DNA of 38,422 nucleotides from assembly GCA_937123825.1 (NCBI GenBank), contig CAKZKQ010000661.1, forward strand, positions 1 through 38,422, given 5' to 3'. The notes beneath the pieces were generated by a model that was not told where the DNA came from, ran no database searches, and worked only from the letters and a program-made list of their open reading frames with translations. Both the position numbers and the translations under genes were made by a program. Shown in pieces: positions 16,772 to 25,512 of this stretch; position 1 is the stretch's first letter, and the number at the start of each line of letters is the position of its first letter. This DNA comes from an uncultured Pseudomonadota bacterium. GTDB lineage: Bacteria > Myxococcota_A > Bradymonadia > Bradymonadales > GCA-2716585.

Positions 16772-18244
16772 TCAGGGGTTGGGTGAGGGGTCCGCGGGGG
16801 CGTTGGCTGGGGCTGGGCGCACGGTGATGCTCAACGAGGTGCTCAGATCCTTGATGTTGTGCTGCTGGTAGATCGGGTCTTGAAGGGCAGCGCTGGTCAG
16901 CGTCAGCCGCCCGTCGTCCTCTTGCTTGAACTCAAAAGGGGCGCGCATCAGCGGGTCTTGCGGCAAGGCCTGGCCCCAGCTTTGGGCCAGCGTCTGGGGG
17001 TTGCTTGGCCATTGCCCGGTCTGGGCGCGGTGGTGTACGGCGGCCATGGCCCAGGTGTGCAGGCGCACGTTGGCCTGCGCCGCCGTGATGCGCTGATCGT
17101 AGACCCCGTAATTCATGCCCGCCAGGAGGTTGGTCAATGGGTTGATGCTCTGGGAGAGTTGTTGATTGAGCGCGTCATGTTGTTGCAGGCGCACGCGCAG
17201 GTCGGCCTCGTTTTGGGTAAGCGCCAGTGTCTTGTCCCACATATCCTGCGCATCGGCGGCGGCGGCGCCAAACCACAGGCGGCCAAGCATCGAGGTCTGC
17301 TGTTGGTGTCGTTGGAGCAAGGCTTTGGAACCCGGCGGTGTCTGGAGCCCTTTGCCGTTGAAGAGCATGGGGAAGGTGGTTAGATATTCTCCCTCAAAGA
17401 CCTCTTGGCTGGTGGCGGTTTGTGAATTCATGTAAGCCAACTCACTGCGCAGCGCGTCCCATTGTTGTGGGCTCAGCGGCGCGTGTTGCGCCATGGCAGC
17501 GAGGTGGCTCAGATGCATTTCAAACATGGTGATGCCAAGCATGGCGCCGACGAGGTGGGTGCCCTTGAGGGTGTCGAGCCCCATGCGGATGGCGCTGGTG
17601 TGCAAAAGCATCTGCTGGTCGAGTTTGCCCCCTTCGCCAGCGATGACGGCCTCCAAAAGCGCGGCTCTGTTGAGGTTGATGGCCTGGGAGAGGTTTCCAA
17701 CGGTGTTTTGGGACAAGCCATCAGGATCCCAGATGTTGTCTGGGCCAAGGGCAGGCGTTTGATTGGCGCCCTGAACCAGCAACTCTACAGAGGTATGGCA
17801 TTGTTTGATCCAGGCGCAGATGCCCTGGCCCATGTGCCGCCCCAGCGGGCTGTCCGGCGCCAGCCCCAACGCCTGACACGCGGGGCTGGCGGTGGTGTCG
17901 GCGTCTTTGGGCGATGTTTGGGCGGTGGCCAGCAGCGTCATGGTGGCCGTCATCCGATCCCACTCCTGGTTGGGCATCTCTGGGCAGCTTGCGATGGCCT
18001 GACGGTATGTCTGCGCGGTTGGGCCCGGGGTGAGTTGTTGCCCCGGTGTGGGTTGTGCGCGCTCCCAGACTTTCTGGCTGTGGGGCTTGGCGATGGCGTT
18101 GTAGCGCTCTGCCAGATCCTGGCCTGGTGAGCTTAAGAACCATGTGGCCAGCCCGGCCAACAACACGGCCACGATCACTCCCGAGACGATGAATACGGCT
18201 TTGGTTTTGGAAGTTTTGCGGTCAGCGGTTTTGTCTGAACCCAT
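16772..18244 (-). CDS. Single-pass membrane protein, paralog A, family unknown
   Basis: A 490-residue protein with an N-terminal cytoplasmic stretch (MGSDKTADRKTSKTK), one transmembrane helix at about 16-34 and a large extracytoplasmic domain. I do not recognise the family. It is clearly paralogous to the gene at 25513-26952: both have K-T-K before the helix, a NAIAKPH/NAMATAH segment just after it, a short Cys-Asx-rich segment near QALGLAPDSP/QDLGLPSDD, a GxCxWI motif (GICAWIKQC here), GAMLGITMFE, and an end reading ANVRLHTWAMAAVHHRAQTG then QWPSNPQTL, a phrase reminiscent of pseudopilin-like domains. It lies 166 bp after the cytochrome gene on the same strand. Start ATG at 18244 behind AAGAGGAG. 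Confidence 0.75.
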   Translation of the reverse strand: MGSDKTADRKTSKTKAVFIVSGVIVAVLLAGLATWFLSSPGQDLAERYNAIAKPHSQKVWERAQPTPGQQLTPGPTAQTYRQAIASCPEMPNQEWDRMTATMTLLATAQTSPKDADTTASPACQALGLAPDSPLGRHMGQGICAWIKQCHTSVELLVQGANQTPALGPDNIWDPDGLSQNTVGNLSQAINLNRAALLEAVIAGEGGKLDQQMLLHTSAIRMGLDTLKGTHLVGAMLGITMFEMHLSHLAAMAQHAPLSPQQWDALRSELAYMNSQTATSQEVFEGEYLTTFPMLFNGKGLQTPPGSKALLQRHQQQTSMLGRLWFGAAAADAQDMWDKTLALTQNEADLRVRLQQHDALNQQLSQSINPLTNLLAGMNYGVYDQRITAAQANVRLHTWAMAAVHHRAQTGQWPSNPQTLAQSWGQALPQDPLMRAPFEFKQEDDGRLTLTSAALQDPIYQQHNIKDLSTSLSITVRPAPANAPADPSPNP

Positions 18245-18410
18245 GGGCTCCTCTTGGATAAAGCGCGGCCTTATCGCAGCCCATCACCGACAGGCAGTGT
18301 GTCGGAGCAGGGGCGCGCGGTGCGTCTGTGTGCAAAGCGTTGGACTCATACAACGCACCACGGCGCCAAACCATCCCGCCAGGAGTTGGATTGCCAGGGT
18401 TTTGTGGGGT

Positions 18411-20705
18411 TCAGAGGGTCAAGAGGTAGGCGATGAGGTCCTCTTTTTGAGCCAGCGTGAGGTGGTCGGTGCGTCCCATGGTTGTGGCGGTCATATCCAG
18501 GACGTCCATGAGCGTGGGGGCGCTGCCATCGTGGAAATAGGGCGCCGATTGGTAGAGGCCGCGCAGCGAGGGGGTGTCAAAGGCTTCTTGCTCGTTGCCG
18601 TCCCAGGGCAACACGTCGTGTTGTGCCCCATCGGTGAAGCTGCCAGGGATGTGGCAGTCCGCACAGCCTGTTTGTGCAGACTCAAAGATGAGCCGCCCCC
18701 GTTCGGCAGCGCTGCTGAGCGATGAGCCTTCGGTCTGGTTGGGGTGAGGGGGAGGCCGCAAGCCTTCAAGGAGGTAATCAGCCAGCGCTTGCCGCTGCGT
18801 GAAGGTCAGCCCGTTGCCGCCCATGCGCGTGATGGATTGGTCGATGTTGGACCCCAGCGTTTGTCGGGTGCCTTGCCAGTTGTACGGCGCGGTGTCGTGG
18901 AGGCGTCCTGCCAGGATCGGGGTTTGCCGGGTGCCTCCGGGGCCTCCCCAGACGATGCCGTCTTCGAGACCTTCGGGGTGGCAGGTGGCGCAGGCAAAGG
19001 TGTTGTTCTGGGTGATGTCTGTGTTGCGCGCGTTGGTGAAGAGCTCTCGGCCCTGGCGCTGAGCTTTGGGCAGCGGATCCACGCCAAAGCGGGCGATCTG
19101 GTCGTGGTAGAGGTACGCAGGCGTGGTGCGTGGACCTGCAAAGATGTCAAAGTTGTACGGTCTATCCCTGTTGGCGGTGAGGTTTGGCATGACAAAGAGG
19201 GGAGACAGGTCCAGACGGCTGATGGTGAAGTCGTGGCCGTTGAGGATAAAGGCTTCGGCGCCGTCTTCAGAGAACACGATGGCTTCGGGGGCCTTGCCCA
19301 CCTCGATGACTGCGATGGGGGAGGCCATGGGGTCGGGTGCGGCGGTGTTGAAGACCAGGATGTTGTTGGTGCCTTTGCCGGTGACAAAGGCCATGCTCCA
19401 GGAGGGATGATGGTGGATGTCAGAGGGTTGTTGGAGCAGCGCCTGCATGGGCCTGAGCGTGTAGGGATCTTTGATGGGCAGTGTCCCTTCGGAGTTGGGT
19501 GAGTCCACAGCGGTGATGGACATCTCGACCGGTCTCAGGAAGAACTCAAAGGGGCTGCTGACCACTTCGGGTGGGGGGGAGCCGTAGTAGCCCTCTGTGC
19601 GAGGCGGCGCGGTGTCTTCGGGGGGAGGGAAGGCGGCAGGGAAGAACGCGTCGCCGGGGTTGGGCATGGCCTGACGGTGGAGGACGAGGACCTGGCCGTT
19701 GTTGGGGTTGAGGGCAGCGGCGGTGGCCATGTAGGGCAGGACCTTTGTGTGGCGGTCTTGCAGCAGCGCTGCGTCCATGGGGTTGTGGCGTCGCAGCGCC
19801 ACCGAGCGCCTGGAGTGGGTATGGATGCGGCCCGTCTGTGGGTCAGTCTCAAAGCGCTGGATGCTCTGGCCGTGCTGGATGACGGTCAGGCGGTTTTCGG
19901 TGTCGAAGAAGAGGCCGTGGGGCCGATCAAAGCCCGTGACGCGCTCTTGGACCTGCATCGTGTCGGTATCTATGACCACGACCTCCTGGCTGCCCTGGAG
20001 GGCAACGTATAGGGATTTTGTGCCTGGGTTGAGAGCCATTCCTCGGGGTGCAACGCCCAACTCCACGCGGGTTTCGTGGTATGGCGGCGTCGCGTCGAGC
20101 CGCACCAGCGCGCCGTCGTGGTGGAGTGTGACGTAGACATCGCCGTCGGGGTCGATGATGAGGTCGTCGGTGGTCTCTCCCAGCTCTATGGAGCGCTGCA
20201 GCTCCCCCGTGTTTGTGTCCATGATGACCACCGCGCCGTTTTCCCGGTCTGCGATCCACAGCATCCCTTCATAGATGCTCAGCGCGCGGCTGGTGCGCCA
20301 GGGCTCCGGCCAGTGCGTGTCGGCCAGCAGGCGAGGGGCCAGCGGGAGGATGTTTGGGTATTGGATTTGGGCCATGGCGGGGTCAGCGCTGGATGGGGAT
20401 ATGGGGTCAGGGGTGCTCCACCCGTCCAGCAGCAGTCGCTGGTCCAACGAGAGGTCTTCACCGTGGCGGTGCAGCGCCGGTGGGAGCTGCGCTTGTGTTC
20501 GCAGGTGGTCTTGGGGGCGAAACGTCGGTGGGGGTTGGTGGATGCTCTTGGCGGCCAGCGTGTCGGTGTCCTCGGTGTCCTCGGTGTCCTCGGTGTCTTC
20601 GGTGTGTTCAGTGTGTTCGGTGGCGCGTGGGGGTTCTGTGTTGTGGCAGGCAGACAGGAGCAATGCCCCCAGGAGCGCCGTGATGCTCAGTGATAACCTC
20701 TTCAT
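18411..20705 (-). CDS. Di-heme cytochrome c peroxidase-like lipoprotein with N-terminal beta-propeller
   Basis: A 764-residue lipoprotein (signal MKRLSLSITALLGALLLSAC, lipidated Cys20). A Thr/Glu/Asp tandem-repeat linker follows at about residues 27-48. A YVTN/YncE-like beta-propeller then covers roughly 145-520 (e.g. LWIADRENGAVVIMDTNTGE, GSQEVVVIDTDTMQVQ). Two c-type heme motifs follow, CATCH at 572-576 and CADCH at 681-685, with TPSLRGLYQSAPYFHDGS between the second heme and the C-terminus, typical of the CcpA/MauG family. It likely carries electrons or reduces/oxidises a partner at the outer membrane. The peroxidase reaction is not proved. Heme-attachment genes are not in the window. Confidence 0.88.
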   Translation of the reverse strand: MKRLSLSITALLGALLLSACHNTEPPRATEHTEHTEDTEDTEDTEDTDTLAAKSIHQPPPTFRPQDHLRTQAQLPPALHRHGEDLSLDQRLLLDGWSTPDPISPSSADPAMAQIQYPNILPLAPRLLADTHWPEPWRTSRALSIYEGMLWIADRENGAVVIMDTNTGELQRSIELGETTDDLIIDPDGDVYVTLHHDGALVRLDATPPYHETRVELGVAPRGMALNPGTKSLYVALQGSQEVVVIDTDTMQVQERVTGFDRPHGLFFDTENRLTVIQHGQSIQRFETDPQTGRIHTHSRRSVALRRHNPMDAALLQDRHTKVLPYMATAAALNPNNGQVLVLHRQAMPNPGDAFFPAAFPPPEDTAPPRTEGYYGSPPPEVVSSPFEFFLRPVEMSITAVDSPNSEGTLPIKDPYTLRPMQALLQQPSDIHHHPSWSMAFVTGKGTNNILVFNTAAPDPMASPIAVIEVGKAPEAIVFSEDGAEAFILNGHDFTISRLDLSPLFVMPNLTANRDRPYNFDIFAGPRTTPAYLYHDQIARFGVDPLPKAQRQGRELFTNARNTDITQNNTFACATCHPEGLEDGIVWGGPGGTRQTPILAGRLHDTAPYNWQGTRQTLGSNIDQSITRMGGNGLTFTQRQALADYLLEGLRPPPHPNQTEGSSLSSAAERGRLIFESAQTGCADCHIPGSFTDGAQHDVLPWDGNEQEAFDTPSLRGLYQSAPYFHDGSAPTLMDVLDMTATTMGRTDHLTLAQKEDLIAYLLTL
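20561..20622 (-). repeat. 9-bp tandem repeat (VNTR) in the cytochrome linker
   Basis: About seven copies of a GTGTCCTCG-like unit (with GTGTCTTCG and GTGTGTTCA/G variants) encode TED/TEH tripeptide repeats just after the lipidated cysteine. The unit is a multiple of three, so slippage would lengthen or shorten the tether without a frameshift. Confidence 0.85.
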
Positions 20706-21110
20706 GTTTGTCCAATGTCCTTTTGATGCAGTGGATCGTGGCCCCTTTCGTATGGGTGGTTCTTAGCAACAGACGTGCCTGTCATGTGTGGGGCGCGGTG
20801 GTGTGCGTCTTGGGGTGGCCAGTGCAGGTGCACCATGAACGGTTGGGGGTGTTGCGGTTGGTCGGGTGGTTCACGCTGGAAAGTGCGGTGGCCATGTGGA
20901 GCGGTCTGTGGTCGTGGCGCTGACATGTTTTGGTTATGGATGCCGCAAGGCGCGCTGCTGGGCGCTGTGCCAGGAGGGCAGCAGATCCAGGTTTTTATCT
21001 TTGGGGCAGGGGTGTGGCGCTGCGCTTTGGAGGCGCGCGGTGCGGGTGGAACGGTTGTTGCTCTTTGCGTGGCTCGAAGAACGCTTCACGATGCAAGGAG
21101 GTTTGAAGTC
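20706..21110. other. Divergent intergenic region, no gene seen
   Basis: The 405-bp gap separates the divergent cytochrome and pentapeptide genes. No gene or RNA was recognised. Both promoters should lie here. The only firm signal is AAGGAGG at 21095-21101, the ribosome-binding site of the pentapeptide gene. An in-frame extension back to 20775 would be Trp/Cys/Arg-rich and was not accepted. Confidence 0.4.
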
Positions 21111-24100
21111 ATGGGCGAGCACAAGTGGCGATGGGGTGTGTGTTGCGGGTTGGTGTTGAGCAGCATGTGGATGGGGTGTGGGCCGACCGGCCAAGAGGAT
21201 GGGAGGGGCAACCCTGAGGCCTTTGATGTGGTTGGCGCCCCTCCGGAGGAGAGGCCCGCTGAGTCGCTGTCCATTGACGATGGGCGCGATGGTTGTTTGG
21301 CGGCTGTGTTTGCGGCGACGCAAGGCAACGCCACCTCGGGCTCACCGGCGCAGTGCGCAGGGGTTGATCTCTCGGGCCGGGCGCTGCGGGGCGCGGTCCT
21401 GGACGGCGGAGATTTCAAGGAGGCGATGCTCGCTGGCGTGGATGCCGGGAGCGCGTCATTCCAGAGCGCGCGCCTGGATCATGCGTTGGCCGATGCGGCC
21501 GATTTCAATCGCGTGAGCTTTTTTGGAGCGTCGTTGGTGCGCTTCAACGCTTTTGAGGCAAGGTTGAGCCACGCTGTCTTTGAGTCGGCCGATGTGTCCC
21601 AGGCTCGCTTCACGGGCGCTGTGCTCAACAACGCCCGGTTTGACGGCGCAGATCTGACCGGCATCGACTGTCTCGACGCACAGATGAAAGACACAGTGTG
21701 GACGTCGGTGAGCGCCCCATTTGCTCGCCTTGCAGGCGCAGACATGTGGAATGTCGAGATGCTGGACGTCGACCTGACAGGCGCTCAGATGGCCGGTGCG
21801 AAGATGACGCAGGCGCATCTGGAGCGAGTCACGCTCGCCGAGGTCGATTTGCGCGGCGCCGATTTGTCACGAGGTCAGGTGAGCGACACCACGTTGCGCG
21901 AATTCCATGCCCCAGGCTCGCGGTGGGATGGGATGTCGCTGCACAACGTGGTCTTTGAGCAGGGGGATTTGTCGGGCTCGGACTGGTCACAGAGCGTGTC
22001 GGAGGCGTTGTTGTGGTCCGACGTCAATTTGTCCTCGGCAATCTTTGTCGGGGCCGATCTCTCGGGTGGCCGGTTTCGCGATGTGCGCTTGTCGCAGGCT
22101 GTGCTGGAGGGCGCGTCGCTTCAAGGTGCCCAGCTCTTGAGGGTCGATTTTTCCGGCGCTGATCTCCGGAACGTTGATTTGAAGGACGCTGTGTTGGACG
22201 ACATTCGCTGGAACAACACGCGTTGCCCCGATGGGGCGGTCAGCGATGCTTGTTGGGGGCACCTTGTGGTGGTGGAGGGGTGTGAGCTGGTTCCGCGCGG
22301 AGAGTGCCGAGGCGCTCAGTTGGAAGGCGCGCCGCTGACACACAGCCGCCTGTCAGAGATTTTGCTGCTCGATGCCAGTCTCCAGGGTGCAGACCTGAGG
22401 GAGGCCGATTTGAGCCATGCGGTCTTGCGCCGGGCGGATTTGCGCGGCGCCGATCTGCGCGGCGCCGATCTTCGAGGGGCTGATTTGTCGATGGCCAACC
22501 TTGAAGGGGCAGATTTGGGCGGTGCACTTTTGGATGGGGCACGTTGGTCGGGTGCCCTTTGCCCCTCTGGGACGTCCTTGCCCGAAGACGACGAGGCGTC
22601 TTGTTGGGGACATCTGTATCCTGGCAGAGGGTGCTCGCTTGAGCCAGGGGAGGTGTGCGAAGGGGTCAACATGGCCGGGGCAGACTTGCGCGGCATGGTC
22701 ATTGAAGGGGTGACGCTGCGCGATGTGGATCTTTCGGAGGCCGTGCTGACCGGCGCGGTTTTTGTTGATGTGGTCCTTGAAGGCGGAGATCTGAGCCGGA
22801 CCGATGCGCGGGAGACCCGATGGGAAGGGGGGCGTTGGCAGGGGGTGTACGCTTACAGCGCCAACCTTGAGCGCGCCGTTCTTGAGGCCGTGACCTTGGA
22901 TGGGGTGCAACTTGGAAACGCGAGCTTCACGCACTCGACCCTTGTGGATCTTGTCTGGCAAGGCGAGAGCCTTTGCCCGGATGGGGCGTCGCTCAACGCC
23001 GAAACCTGCCTGGGGCATCTGGCGGTGACCGAGGCCTGCACGCTGGAGCCAGGAGTGCAGTGCGCAGGGGCTGACCTGCGGGGAGTGGACTTTCGCGGCC
23101 GCACGCTCGACGCCCTCGACTTGAGCCAGGCTCGCTTTGAGGGCGCCGACCTGCGCGGGGTGAGCCTTGTTGGGGTCGATCTTGAGGGGGCTTCTTTTGA
23201 AGGGGTTTGGCTTGAAGACGCGTTGTGGGATGCGGTGGTCTGCCCCGACGGGACCTGGAGCGGCGACCACGGCGATACCTGTGAAGGTCACCTGCAAGAG
23301 CAAGAAGGCTGCTTTTTGAGGCCGGGGACGCAGTGTCCTGGGGCATCTTTGGCGGGGTACAATCTCAGCGGCATGGATTTGAGCGGAGCGAACCTCGCAG
23401 GGGCGGATTTGACCGGCGCGGTGTTGCGGGAGGTGGATCTTTCAGGGGCGGTGCTGCGCGGTGTGGTGCTCGACAGGGCGGACCTTGGAGGGGCAGACCT
23501 GACCCGAGTTGATTTGAGCGGTGCGTCGTTGGTGCAGGCATCTTTGCAGGAGGCCGTGCTGGACGGCGCGCTCTTGAGCCAAGCGCGGTTGGACGGCGCG
23601 CACCTGTTGGACGCGGTCTTGGATGACGCGGTCCTGGTTGAGGCGTCTATGCAAGAGACGGTGCTGAGCGGTTCATCGTTGGTCAATGGCCTGTTGATGG
23701 GCGTCGATTTGAGCGGCGCGGCGTTGGACGGCGTCGATATGACTTTCGCGACCCTCGATGGGGCTCAGTTGCGCGGCGCGAGGCTCTCTGGGGCAGTCTT
23801 GCTGAGGGCGTCTTTGAGGCGAGCGCAGTTGCAAGAGGCCGATTTGTCACAAGCGGTGTTGACCGGGGCCGATTTGTCCCAGGCCGAGCTTGTCGGCGCT
23901 GATTTGATCCGTGCCCAGTGGGGCCTGGTGACTTGGGAGGGGGCGATTTGCCCAAACGGCGATGAGAGCGCTCTGACCGGTGGGGTGTGTCTCTTTGGGA
24001 CGCTGCCACCGTTGGGCTGTGTGATGGAGGCGGGTGGCCGCTGCCATCGCTTAAGCGGCAGCAACCTTTGGCTCGACGCGATGGACTTGTCGGGGATTGA

Positions 24101-25499
24101 CCTGTCAAACGCGCAGCTTTTGGGGGGCTCGTTGGAGGGTGCGGATTTGTCGTTTGGCGACCTGTCGCACGCGGTCTTCGATGGGGTCTCGTTGGTGGGC
24201 GCGGATTTGTCAGGGGCGATGCTGGCCAGCACCCTCTTTATAAGGGCGGATCTGCGCGGCGCGGTGTTTTCGGACAGCGTCTTGGGGCACACGCGTTGGC
24301 TTGAGACCATCTGCCCAGACGGGAGCTGGTCCGAAGACAATGGGGGGACGTGCATCACAGAACCTGTCCGGGCGCTGCCGTGCCTGGGGGGTTGCAGTGG
24401 CATGAACCTGGATGGCCACGATTTTTCAGGGCTGGACTTGCGCAGGTGGAGCTTTTCAGGGGCATCTCTTCGCCAGGCCAACTTTCGCGGCGCCGACTTG
24501 AGCAACGCAGAGCTGCGCGATGCGGATCTGACCGGGGCGGATTTGAGGCGGGCCGTTTTGCACAACGCAAACCTGCTCAACGCCCAGTTGGAGGGGGTGT
24601 TGGACGTGGAGGCGCGGTGGACCGGTGCGATGTGCCCCGATGGTGACCAGATCTACAACGACCGCGCCTCTTGTTTGGGTGACCAGCCGTTTGACGTGGA
24701 TGGGTGCGAGGTGACGCGCGATGGTGGCGCGCAGTGCGCAGAGATGTTCCTTGATGAGGCCGATTTTCGGTTTATGCAGCTTCAGGACGCCGATTTTTCA
24801 GGCGCGAGGTTGGGGGAGTCCGATTGGTCCGATGCGTTTGTGTTCAGCAGCGATTTTTCGGGGGCATATTTTTGGGAGGCCGACCTGTCCAGGGCGACTT
24901 TCCACGCCAGCAATCTGGCCAACACCAACCTGGGAAGCACCCACCTCGTCGGTGCGGATTTTTATTTGTCCTCTTTGAACCGGGCTGTGCTGGTAAACGC
25001 CAACCTGTATCGGGCCAAGACCGCCTTTTCCAACCTCTACGGGGTGTCGTGGGCTGGGGCGACGTGCCCCGATGGGACACAGGCCGACGCGTCCTTCCCG
25101 GCCACGTGTCTGGGGCATTTGGCGTTGGAGCGAGTTTGTGATGAGCGTTGGGGTGTCGAGTGCCCCTATCAACATCTGGCCCAGGTAGACATGCGTCACC
25201 AGAGTCTGGTTGACGCGCATTGGAACGGCGTACGCTTCCGCCTCTCAGATCTCAGGCACGTTGTGTTGACTGGAGCCAGGATCGAGCGTGCTGTCTTTGA
25301 GGCCTCCAGCCTCGCCTATGCCGACCTCCGCAATGTTGCTTTTGATGATGTGAGGTTCCAGGTCGCCAACCTCTTCAACGCGGATCTTTCGGGGGCTCAA
25401 TTGGAGAACGTCTCTTGGATCAACACCGTTTGCCCCGACGGGACCAACTCCGATGACAACGGGCTGACTTGCATTGGCCACCTGGAGCCGCTGCCGTGA
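21111..25499 (+). CDS. Giant pentapeptide-repeat lipoprotein with Cys cassettes
   Basis: A 1462-residue exported protein, probably a lipoprotein: MGEHKWRWGV, hydrophobic core, then MGC at 21-23, although the lipobox is not ideal. Nearly all the rest is pentapeptide repeat of the A(D/N)LXX type (e.g. DLRGADLRGADLRGADLS), which forms right-handed quadrilateral beta-helices. The helix runs are broken about every 100-250 residues by a cassette W..x.CPDG...C.GHL....C.(6-8)C.GA, with four Cys each. I count eight full cassettes plus a ninth truncated one at the C-terminus (VCPDGTNSDDNGLTCIGHLE). The paired Cys suggest disulphides in the periplasm or on the surface. Start fixed by AAGGAGG nine bases before the ATG. 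Confidence 0.9.
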   Translation: MGEHKWRWGVCCGLVLSSMWMGCGPTGQEDGRGNPEAFDVVGAPPEERPAESLSIDDGRDGCLAAVFAATQGNATSGSPAQCAGVDLSGRALRGAVLDGGDFKEAMLAGVDAGSASFQSARLDHALADAADFNRVSFFGASLVRFNAFEARLSHAVFESADVSQARFTGAVLNNARFDGADLTGIDCLDAQMKDTVWTSVSAPFARLAGADMWNVEMLDVDLTGAQMAGAKMTQAHLERVTLAEVDLRGADLSRGQVSDTTLREFHAPGSRWDGMSLHNVVFEQGDLSGSDWSQSVSEALLWSDVNLSSAIFVGADLSGGRFRDVRLSQAVLEGASLQGAQLLRVDFSGADLRNVDLKDAVLDDIRWNNTRCPDGAVSDACWGHLVVVEGCELVPRGECRGAQLEGAPLTHSRLSEILLLDASLQGADLREADLSHAVLRRADLRGADLRGADLRGADLSMANLEGADLGGALLDGARWSGALCPSGTSLPEDDEASCWGHLYPGRGCSLEPGEVCEGVNMAGADLRGMVIEGVTLRDVDLSEAVLTGAVFVDVVLEGGDLSRTDARETRWEGGRWQGVYAYSANLERAVLEAVTLDGVQLGNASFTHSTLVDLVWQGESLCPDGASLNAETCLGHLAVTEACTLEPGVQCAGADLRGVDFRGRTLDALDLSQARFEGADLRGVSLVGVDLEGASFEGVWLEDALWDAVVCPDGTWSGDHGDTCEGHLQEQEGCFLRPGTQCPGASLAGYNLSGMDLSGANLAGADLTGAVLREVDLSGAVLRGVVLDRADLGGADLTRVDLSGASLVQASLQEAVLDGALLSQARLDGAHLLDAVLDDAVLVEASMQETVLSGSSLVNGLLMGVDLSGAALDGVDMTFATLDGAQLRGARLSGAVLLRASLRRAQLQEADLSQAVLTGADLSQAELVGADLIRAQWGLVTWEGAICPNGDESALTGGVCLFGTLPPLGCVMEAGGRCHRLSGSNLWLDAMDLSGIDLSNAQLLGGSLEGADLSFGDLSHAVFDGVSLVGADLSGAMLASTLFIRADLRGAVFSDSVLGHTRWLETICPDGSWSEDNGGTCITEPVRALPCLGGCSGMNLDGHDFSGLDLRRWSFSGASLRQANFRGADLSNAELRDADLTGADLRRAVLHNANLLNAQLEGVLDVEARWTGAMCPDGDQIYNDRASCLGDQPFDVDGCEVTRDGGAQCAEMFLDEADFRFMQLQDADFSGARLGESDWSDAFVFSSDFSGAYFWEADLSRATFHASNLANTNLGSTHLVGADFYLSSLNRAVLVNANLYRAKTAFSNLYGVSWAGATCPDGTQADASFPATCLGHLALERVCDERWGVECPYQHLAQVDMRHQSLVDAHWNGVRFRLSDLRHVVLTGARIERAVFEASSLAYADLRNVAFDDVRFQVANLFNADLSGAQLENVSWINTVCPDGTNSDDNGLTCIGHLEPLP
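22430..22520 (+). repeat. 15-bp tandem repeat block in the pentapeptide gene
   Basis: Near-exact 15-bp units around GATTTGCGCGGCGCC and GATCTGCGCGGCGCC encode DLRGADLRGADLRGADL. This is the most homogenised segment of the gene and likely recent in-frame expansion. Confidence 0.7.
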
Positions 25500-25512
25500 G
25501 CGTTTAAGTGGT

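Noticed and set aside
20775..21110. Longer start for the pentapeptide gene
   Set aside because: The extension is Trp/Cys-rich and would put the signal peptide inside the protein; AAGGAGG marks the start at 21111.
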